A stretch of DNA of 64,000 nt. Source: Hyphodiscus hymeniophilus (Eukaryota; Ascomycota; Leotiomycetes; Helotiales; Hyphodiscaceae). The DNA lies in assembly GCA_016508695.1 (NCBI GenBank), contig VNKQ01000013.1, positions 124,001-188,000 on the forward strand, in the 5' to 3' direction. Positions 55,801-64,000 of the stretch are shown here, piece by piece (within the stretch, counting starts at the first letter, position 1; every line of letters starts with the position of its first letter). The notes beneath the pieces were generated by a model that saw nothing but the letters and a program-made list of their open reading frames with translations, was not told where the DNA came from and ran no database searches. The translations under genes were made by a program, and so were the position numbers.

Positions 55801-58694
55801 TCATAGGCATTGATCCAACCTGTCCATCCAATCCATCTCACAATCTGTGATAGAACAGGTGCCAGGCTCACAACACCTTTAGCGAGAGAATCAACCATCG
55901 TATTATCAAGCTTCTGTTCTTCATGGAGGAGGTGGAGACCAATGATAATATCAACAAGAGCAGCTTTTCGGCTTTCAGCACTTGCATTTCCTACTGTAGG
56001 TAGTATTCCGGGTATCGAAGACAGGCCCAATGGTGAGCTCACAAAATCGTGAGCTAGCATTACATGCTTCTGTAAGAAAGTGCCTCTCTCGTAAGAGCTG
56101 GGCTTGAAAATGGAAGCCTGAGAATCTCGGTCGTTTTTGATACCCAGATCATGCCCTTCTTCGTCACCTAGCCATTGCCAACCCCGGTTTCCAGACCACG
56201 ATGGGAATGGGTTTCCCTTCGAGGTTTCTTGGTCTTGCATTATCTCCCAGTTCTCTAGATCCGTGCCGCTACTCGACCTAAGCAACCCAGAACGGGGTTT
56301 TCGCTTTGCCTGAGTCCGGTTCTGAGCGGGTTTTGAATTGTTGCCTAACCCAAGCACCATCGAGAAAAGAGTGATAACCAGGGCTGTCCATTCTAAATCT
56401 TCAGTCTCTATGAGGTTAATGCGAAGCCATTGCATAACGTTCCACCATGTGACCAAGAGGCCTTCCCCACCACGAGATCCTGGAACGACTGCTCTGCAGG
56501 TATCGATGATGGTGCGAACATGCGGATTTTGAGGTCGCATCAGAATCTGGAGCTGGTGCATTTTGCCTTCGTCATCCACTAGATCGACTATGCCATGAGG
56601 CTTTGCATTCCGCAGTCCATGCAAGCCACGAGGCCCTCTACTGAGGACTCTTTTCAAACCCCCTTCCCGTCTGGCGGATGGTGTTGCGTCGAGACTTAGA
56701 TTCCGAACGTTGCTGAATGCAAATTTTGCTGGCAGCGGAACCTTCATAAGAACGCTCCACGGCGCTTGTAGACTGAGTTCTCCGTAACCATCTGGAGTTT
56801 CAGTCAAAACCAAGATACGGGAAATATTTCCATCATCAAGCCTGCTGGCGTCTATCACACCTGGGGCTCTGGTGACCGAGCCTTGCGAAATAATAATCAC
56901 ATCTTTCTCTGCGGGTGCCGTATTCAGGTCTTCGAATCTGGCGGAGCTGTGAACTTTGGTGGATAGCGTCAATACGAGAAGTCTTCTTTCATCGGGATCC
57001 AACACACAAATAACGATACTGGCTCCTTGCTGGTCATCAATTGCGGAGGCTGGGGCGATAAGGGTAAATATTTTGAATTGACTTTTTGCAGGCGTATTCT
57101 GAATTGAGTACCGGACATTGGTATGCTCGGCAGGAACACTCCACACATGCGTGAGGACAATTTCTTGTCTAAGAGCATCAAATTCGTCGTCATCTAAACC
57201 CATGCTGTGAAACCCTTCAAAATCACCACCAGCCCTGAGTTCATCCAAGAGTTCGTCAACCGGAGCCTCAAGAAAGCTGTTAATGCTGTGATTGAGATGG
57301 GCCGCCTGGGAGAAACTCTGCCCGTTCACTCCAGCAAAGCTTCCTATGCTTGTCCTTCCATGCTGACTACCAAGAGACTCTCCACGCCTCGATGTGACAT
57401 TATGATGCCCAGTAGCTAGATCAGAAAATGCGGAACGATCGTGTGAAGCTGACAGATCTGCCCTGGCAAGCATTGAGCTGACACGTCGAGACTTTCGCCG
57501 AGGTGCGGTAGCGCTATCGAAATCTGGATCGAACGCAGACACCAAGTCGCCTGGGTTCTCTAAAATATCTTCCTGCTTCGTACCTCGTTTTGGTGCTATG
57601 CCCAGTGCATTGCCTCCAAAACTTTCCCGGGAAAATGTTTGCTGACTGTTCGGGATGGGAGTCGTGGCGCCTGTTCCAGTTCCTGGCACAAAAGAGCTTC
57701 TCCGACGAGAAGTGCCACTTCCATTACTCGTCACGCGCTCTTTATCACGCATGTTTGGTTCCTGCGCGATATATGACAGCCTCCAAACAGTGTACATGCT
57801 GGTTTCTCTATTGAGGGTCAAAGCTAGTATGAGTTCGCTGTCTAGGCTTGAAAAGTCCGTTCGACCAGAGATATGTAGTATTTCTTCGGCAGTATCCAGC
57901 GCCGTTATCTTTATTGAACTCCTTCTGTGCCCTCGGCCTGTTGGCTTCGTAGGCCGTGCAACGACCAAGCCCATCTCCGCAAGCGGATCAGAAAGGGAAA
58001 ACAGTCTTGGCCAATTCGAGTCATTCTTCAACGACGGGGGTTCCCACAGGTCTTTCAATGTAGAACTCGGTGGTAACGGCATCTGCTTCGGCGCACCAAG
58101 ATCTGCAATCGAAAATGTCGAAAGCTGTGAACTCGCTGCGGACCATGGCTGAGGCTGGGAAGAGACGAACGAATTAGGAGGGACTCGTGGAAATTTCAGA
58201 GATGCTGCAGCAAGATTGTCGACTCTCAATTTCCTTTGGATAATGAGTCCATGAGGTGCCGCAACGGCAGACTCAACCTCGAATGGTAAATGTATGACAT
58301 GGTTTGTGCCAGCGAGAAAATGGACATGCGCTTGTGTCTTCAAGAACACCACGATCGCAGCCGATCTGCTATTCTGCTTCGTGGTGTGCAGTTGCGGATT
58401 TCCTTCCTTGGCCAAAGGTCCAACACTTGGGAATGTAGTCATCAAGGCTTGAGTAACAGGTTCATTCTCCAGATCGAATCTGTAGCTCTTTCGAAAGACG
58501 CCACCTCGAGACCAGACGACGCATCGTGAGGTAACAAGAAGTTCATCATCGGTAGAAATAGACGTCGCATCCCCCTCAGAGTGATTGTACCAGGTGTAAG
58601 ATGTTCGAGGCGGATCTGAAGGAAGAAGGCCTTCTCGGATCGCATATTGAAGTCCTGTAGGCTGGTGGAGGCCTAACGAAGTGACCGCAGCCAT
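52807..58694 (-). CDS. APC1: Anaphase-promoting complex subunit 1 (APC1/BimE/Cut4)
   Basis: Largest scaffold subunit of the APC/C ubiquitin ligase that drives exit from mitosis. Two large exons on the complement, 58694-55308 and 55260-52807, with one 47-bp intron (GTAAGT...GATAG) give 1946 residues, as expected. The N-terminal beta-propeller domain starts at MAAVTSLGLHQPTGLQYAIR and includes VTSRCVVWSRGGVFRKSYRF; a Ser-rich disordered loop follows (about residues 310-470). The second exon holds the PC-type helical repeats (HAGFLLALGLNGHLKSVAKW, ASYMGTMDSLITRLLSVHV, NEGYRLAAGFALGFINLGKG) typical of Apc1 and the proteasome subunits Rpn1/Rpn2. It is tail-to-tail with FEN1 (225 bp between stops). 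Confidence 0.94.
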
Positions 58695-60140
58695 TTCTCA
58701 GGAAGCGGATCGTGTATCATCGACTCGTAAGGTTCCGCATAGCTCGTCAACCGCATGAATACCCGTCAGTCGTTAAGGTAGGAAGTGACGTTTGTCGCCA
58801 ACCTGCCTCCATTTCGACGCGCCTCGCGTGGACAAACTTTACAGTAGCGCAACTTGCTGCAAGGCTGAGATTTAGCGCAATGCCCCTTAACTGAACCGAG
58901 CTGAACGGGCTCCGCTTAATTCAGTTCCCCCTTTTTGTTCTCCTTTTCCGACTCTGACACAAATCAGAATAGCACTTCGTCGTGGCATCCATCCACACAA
59001 CCCATCCTCCGATTGAACAAATATAATATTACTGCTCCAGTGAGTGGAAAGATGCAGATGCGCCAAGTGTGTTCACTGATCGTCACGGGAGAAGCCTCCT
59101 GCTTCGGTTCTTATGCCAAAGTCAAATACATCGAGGGTACCATACCTCGAGATGTTAGGATTCACTTGCGGCAAGTTGCCGGCAAATTGTCGAGGAATCA
59201 ATTACTGATCGCACCAAAAAATATCGACATCTCATATTTCGTACAAGGTAATCATTGGCTCGTATACATGACTAACCCTCACAAAGACGTTTGCTTGATC
59301 AGGTAAGTGCATCTTCATTGAGCCAGTGCAAATGGTAGTGTCGTAGTCCTTTGACCTCAAATCCCGTGAAGCAGTGAGGTCTGTCATGAATAGAGGTACG
59401 GTGTTAGGAGAGAGAGCGGCTTGAAGCCATTTCTTCTGTATATATAGGAGGCAAGACTTGATGGATTCACAAATATACGCACAGCAACTCTTACCTACCA
59501 TTACTCAGTACTTCAAACTCCAAGTATTCGGTCATCAAACACATTCACATTAGCCCAGCAATTCGCATCCAAGTCCTGACACTATCAACGCATTCAAGAC
59601 TTTGATCATCGTCTCATCCAAATCTCGCAGTCCATCCAAATCCAATCTCTCAACCACGACAATGCCTAGATCTTCCTGCCTCTGTGGCGCCAACGTCGCC
59701 TCTTATCCTGGAGAGCATATACTTCAGTTCGAACAATCCTTTGGAGGTTTCGGGCAGCTCACCCACTTGATTCGGGCAACTAAGCTCGGAGGAGCGAGGC
59801 GTCGGTCATCTGCGTGCTGTCCAATATCATAACATACTAGAAAAGCCACAAAGTGGCCAGATTCATAAAATATTTATTGGTTCGGTCTATATTCGCGTTC
59901 TATTCGCGCTGGAGACAAACAGTCTAAGCCTTGCCTCGGACTTGTGCATAATGATGCCCTTCTCATAGGCATGTAACCTTTCTCTCCATACGCCTTGATG
60001 ATGTCCAATGTAATCCAAACAAGCGACCCACTTGAAATCCTCGCTGGCTCTCATTAAGAGAGACGTTCAGTGCATACGATCATTCCTCGTCAGAGTCCAC
60101 ATTGCACTGAAACCCCGGTGTCAGATGGTGGAAGGGACAT
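58695..60140. other. Intergenic region between APC1 and eIF2A, no confident gene
   Basis: Open frames at 58935-59306 and 59602-59832 (+) lack an ATG near their start and show no known domain. The second contains MPRSSCLCGANVAS, which starts like a zinc-binding CxCG motif but is too short to call. Probably APC1 promoter and eIF2A 3' sequence. Confidence 0.45.
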
Positions 60141-62277
60141 TCATCCTTCGCGTTCCAAAGCATCCAACTCCACCTGTACAGAAGACTTCGTTGCAATCTT
60201 CTTCAGTTGCGTATCCTCCAACTTCTCTCCTCCGGCGTGACGCATCTCCAAATCCTCGATGGCTCGGATCTTCTTCTGCAGTCCACGTAGCTTCTTCGCA
60301 TTCGGGCTTCCACCGCCAGGGGACGTAACTGACAGCTCGGGAGGCTCTTGCGCACGGCTCGCTGTTGCATTGATTGTCAAATTGTTTGTCTGTGCTGCGG
60401 GTGGTGCAGTACCATTCTGCTTTGGTGGTCCTTGACCCTGGTTGGTGCGACTGCGGGGTCTTTGGCCATTGTAGTTCTGCTCCTTGGAGCGGCTACGTTG
60501 ATGGTCTCGTCGATTGCCACGGTCGGGGCTGCGGTTAGAAGGGCTGATGCTTTGTGCATCAGCGGATGGGGTCAGTCCAGCTGCCTTCTGGGCGTCTAGC
60601 TCTTTCTTCTTGTTCTCTCGCTTCTTCTTGTTCTTCAATGCCGCCTTCGAGAGATTCTCATCCCCAACAGCTCCAGGAGTAGATCCATTGGCGGTACCAG
60701 CTCCTGTGACTTCGTTCTCAATTGCTTCGGCTCCGGGAACTTGTCGTCGAGGTCGGCCAAATCCATTGGAACCACCTGATGGAGTTCCATTGCTGACGAA
60801 GTGGGCAGCCCCACCTTCATCCTCACGTTTGAAGTGCAGCGGAGTTGAGGTTCCTCGAGCTCCAGGAGGTCGATACGCACCAGCAGGTTTAGAAGGAGTT
60901 TTGACGGTGCCCAGGTACGCCAAAGCCGATTTGTGAGGAGTCGGAACCGGATGAAGGGGATCGCTCGGGGGAAGACTGTCTAGCCCCTGAGGTCTCCAGG
61001 TGACATGGTACAATTCAACCATGTCTTCATTGTACATGATGCCTCCTCCAATATGCCACACGCGAACTCCGTTGTCGACACGCAATCTGGGACTGGTAGT
61101 TGCAGTCAAGATGTATCTGCTGTCCGGGCTCCACTCGCAGACACTCGGATTGCCACCTTCAATCGTACAGATCTTCTGATAGTTCTTTTCCAAATCATAA
61201 ATGTCCATCTGACCAGCCAAGTTTCCAAATCCAGCTACCAAAACGAATCGGCCTGTTGGCGAGAAAATGATAGTGTTTCGGGGCCCCAGTGGGAAGGTGT
61301 ACGTCGCCACAGCTCTTTGATTGAAAATGGTCGTCTTTGCTGGCATATAACCGTAGATCACTCCGAATTCCTTGGAATTGGGGGACCAAGATACGTCATG
61401 AATTGGCCCTTCCTTGTCGAGCGTTATCCGCGAATCGAATCCACCATTTGCGCTCATCACATATAGTGTAGTCTCTCCATAATAACTCTTGCCCGTCTTG
61501 TCAACCTCAGTCTGTGCCAGAACAATCAAAGTTGTACCGAGCTGATTCCACTTCAATTGGACCTTGTCGCCCTTAAAAAAGGTCTTTTGTGAGATGGGGC
61601 TAGCGAATTGGGGAACGTTGAAGATCTTGACGGCAGCTGGTTGGCCCTGTATTGAAGTCAGCAAAATTCACAGACAAAGTATGTACAGTGCATACCTTGC
61701 GCTCTGGAATGAAGACAGCCACAGAGTGGTTGTTGCCAGGCGAGATCATAAAATCTGCAACACCCTCCGCCCGCAGCTTGTTCCAGACGGTACCCAAATC
61801 AGCACTCTCGTAGAATTGTACCTCGTTCGTGACAACACGAGCACAGTACCGCTCATCGAAAGTGTACTGCAAGTTCCACCCCGTTTGAGACTTCTGCACA
61901 AAGCGACCAACAACCTGCTTTTCCGCACCTGGCGGAACCTCCTCGACGGTGCGCCAGACCTTCAGATTTTTCACAGCATCGCCAGCCTCATCCTTCGATG
62001 GACGCTCCCATGTAATGATGTACGAGCCCCGAGGTGAGAACCCCAATTCGTAGACGTTGGGAGTTGGGAGCGTGCCGATGACGTGGCCGACCGAGGCATC
62101 AATGATAGTCACACCCTCATTCGAGGCCCAGGCAAAGTAACGGCCACATGGCGAGTAGGTACAGCACCGCGAATTGCCTTCCGGGCGCTGAAACCCAGGC
62201 AAAGGCTCATAGACAGGCGCAGCATCCAAGATGCCAATCCCCTTCAGTGTTCTGTATGCAAACTGCGGAACAGCCAT
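60141..62277 (-). CDS. Eukaryotic translation initiation factor 2A (eIF2A)
   Basis: Non-canonical initiation factor that can bring Met-tRNA to ribosomes independently of eIF2. Exons 62277-61696 and 61646-60141 on the complement (49-bp intron, GTATGC...ATACAG) encode 695 residues. The N-terminal beta-propeller spans about residues 1-430 (YSPCGRYFAWASNEGVTIID, SWSPNSKEFGVIYGYMPAKT, FSPTGRFVLVAGFGNLAGQM, CEWSPDSRYILTATTSPRLR). Then comes the eIF2A-specific PSKPAGAYRPPGARG segment, a disordered region with KKKRENKKKELDAQ and RS-rich parts, and a C-terminal helix pair (KLRGLQKKIRAIEDLEMRHA). The chosen ATG at 62277 gives the typical start MAVPQFAYRTLKG. Confidence 0.94.
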
Positions 62278-64000
62278 GACTACTGAAAGTCACAGATAAT
62301 TCTTTGTGGTGTGCAGGTTGTATGGATTTATAGCGTTTCTTGATCGTGTGGTACCGTTCGCCGCGAGCTCTTGGGAAATCGGGAATCCTTTGTTGTGATT
62401 GTCGGGAAAGGATTTCGAGACTTTTCGAGATCGTGATATTGAATTGGCGGTGTCTGGAAATGTATGGGGAATGCTGGATCAACACGACAAAATTGGAGGA
62501 TCGAGTTGATTAGTCCTTTTGATTTGACAGGGTAATGGGGCGGTAGAGAAGAAGATGCTCCTAAAGGAAGTTGACTGGCACCGTGGATTGGCTTTTGGCG
62601 TGCGTGAAGAGAGGAGGAAGAAAAAAGAGCAGGCTGTGTGTCAAAACAAAGGCAAAGCAGAAACGATTGCGCGCTAACAGGCTCGCTAAAGAGCGGGCCT
62701 CAGTTGGGCTGAGTGGCTGAGTGCAGGTGGCTGAGAACCGGCAGTGATGGGTAGATCATTAGATGAGTGCCGCGTGAGGACGAAGTAACACAGAAATCAC
62801 AAACAAATCACAAACAAATTGCCGTAAATCACAGCATAGTTCGTGTCAAAGGTAGCACAAATCGGTTGTCTGTTTGTTGCTGCCATTCCATGCATCAAGA
62901 AGGGATAGAATAGGTCAGCTGAATCAGCTCCAAAGCAGCAAATGGTTGAAATGGCGGACTACTCGGTAGCGTTAGGACGAAATGCTAACCAATCTGTCAG
63001 GATAGGGTCCAAAATGCCCACATAGGGCCAATGTTAGTAGCGCTGAAGTAGATAATTGATTACCTATTTCAAACATGTACCATCTTCGCATCTCATCCGA
63101 TGTTGTCGTTTGGACTCTAGGATGTCATCTTGATTCGTGGAACCAAGTAATTGTTTGGACCTGAGTCAGTCCAACAACCACACAACCAAACTCGGATCCG
63201 CATCCGAGTACTCTCCACAATCATAGCTCTAAAAGGCTCGGTATTGACAATAAATAAGACTGCATCATCATCATCCTCCAAAAACAAGATGATGCAAGAG
63301 TTGCGAATGATGGAAGTATTTTCGACCCATCTGCTGTAAATGACCTCAAACACACATATCCGTCAACCCTCATATCGCCGCTTGGCGGGGAAAGGGGAGG
63401 CATGCTTGTGAAGTAACCTTTTGACCTGTAATGAAAACTAATTGTAGAGAAAGAAATAGCTTGCATATGAAGCTCCAGAAGAACGAGAGAAAGCTGGATA
63501 GAGAATGATCATACGAATGCTTCAAACCTCGAAGTCCACGAGCACAGCTTCCGAGCGCAGAAACTAAGGATTCCGATATTGTGCCTGGGAATACGCTTGA
63601 GGTGAAGGCTAGACAGCGACATGATCGTTATTCACTTTGAATCTCATACAGTGGCGTACGGTTTCTGATGCTGCCAGGTCTAACAAAGATATGTAACTGC
63701 ACAAAAGTAAAAAGCTAGAGCTGTTGACTGTTCCGTCCTGCAGCCCCCTGCTCCATGTGATGATATTCCATACTCCCTCTCCTCCCAACAGTATCACCTT
63801 GAGGCCCACTACTACACTCGTCAATCAGAAAACCCTCTGTGATAAGAATCCCGTTAATAGGCATGTCTCAGTCGCTCCGCGTTAGGCGCAATTTGATACA
63901 TACCCGTACCCGGAGAGAACAAACGAATACCACGGAGGCTCGGGAGGTAAGAAATACTCAAGGCAGGCTTACTGATTCGTCGTGCGCGGCAGGAATCCAC
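62278..64000. other. Right-end intergenic region, possible gene tail at the edge
   Basis: No recognised gene. At the extreme right a complement-strand frame is open from 64000 to a TAA at 63854, with a possible GTAAGC donor near 63970. It could be the end of a gene that continues beyond the window. No RNA gene or repeat array noticed. Confidence 0.35.

Noticed and set aside
58935..59306. 123-codon + strand frame downstream of the APC1 start
   Set aside because: No ATG near its beginning, no recognisable family, and it lies in a divergent promoter region.
59602..59832. Short frame with CLCG motif suggestive of a zinc-binding enzyme
   Set aside because: A CxCG start alone is too little; the second Cys pair and the rest of the fold are absent.
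63609..63824. Minus-strand hydrophobic frame near the right end
   Set aside because: Starts with a plausible ATG but shows no family and no link to the open frame at the window edge.

Overview
The window is nuclear DNA from a filamentous ascomycete (Pezizomycotina). Most introns are short (about 40-80 bp), with GTANGT donors and CTAAT/CTAAC branch points. There is a NoxB-type NADPH oxidase, an Atr1/Amf1-type transporter and a fungal DASH subunit. A Leotiomycetes-like origin is my inference, not something the sequence proves. All exon structures were built by hand from splice signals; for nearly all recognised genes the exon lengths sum to a multiple of three and the product has the usual family length.

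Layout: 1-1.6 kb, 3'-truncated purple acid phosphatase (-). 4.2-14.4 kb, housekeeping block: RPN12 (+), alpha-COP (-), UDP-glucose:glycoprotein glucosyltransferase (+). 14.4-26 kb, accessory stretch: two paralogous small proteins flanked by minisatellites, an Atr1-like MFS transporter, an uncharacterised gene, a chromodomain protein, and a fast-evolving gene surrounded by at least four tandem duplications. 26.1-41.4 kb: DASH subunit Spc34 (-), a conserved acidic nuclear protein (+), a tRNA-Ser(AGA) gene (-), TAF12 (+), RPN3 (+), a MYST acetyltransferase (+), a small mitochondrial-type protein (+) and a conserved fungal nuclear protein (+). 41.7-42.0 kb holds a nuclear insertion of mitochondrial cox1. 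42.7-62.3 kb: noxB (-), UBC4-type E2 (-), glutaryl-CoA dehydrogenase (-), FEN1 (+), APC1 (-), eIF2A (-). About 1.7 kb at the right end has no recognisable gene.

Four genes belong to the ubiquitin-proteasome system (RPN12, RPN3, an E2, APC1), but they are scattered and show no operon-like arrangement. Other genes serve secretion (alpha-COP, UGGT), transcription and chromatin (TAF12, MYST, chromodomain), replication and mitosis (FEN1, Spc34, APC1), translation (eIF2A) and redox signalling (noxB).

The most striking observation is the tRNA-Ser(AGA) gene at 30782-30934 (-). Besides a canonical 20-nt intron at 37/38, it carries a 51-nt insertion between positions 26 and 27 that looks exactly like a spliceosomal intron (GTATGT, CTAAT, ATAG). 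Removing both gives a perfect 82-nt class II tRNA-Ser cloverleaf. The gene keeps A and B boxes, has no internal Pol III terminator and is followed by T8. Other notable points are a 5-nt microexon encoding the catalytic Asp34 of FEN1, a supported GC-AG intron, gapless tandem paralogues of an unknown small protein, and the cox1 insert with in-frame TGA (Trp) codons.
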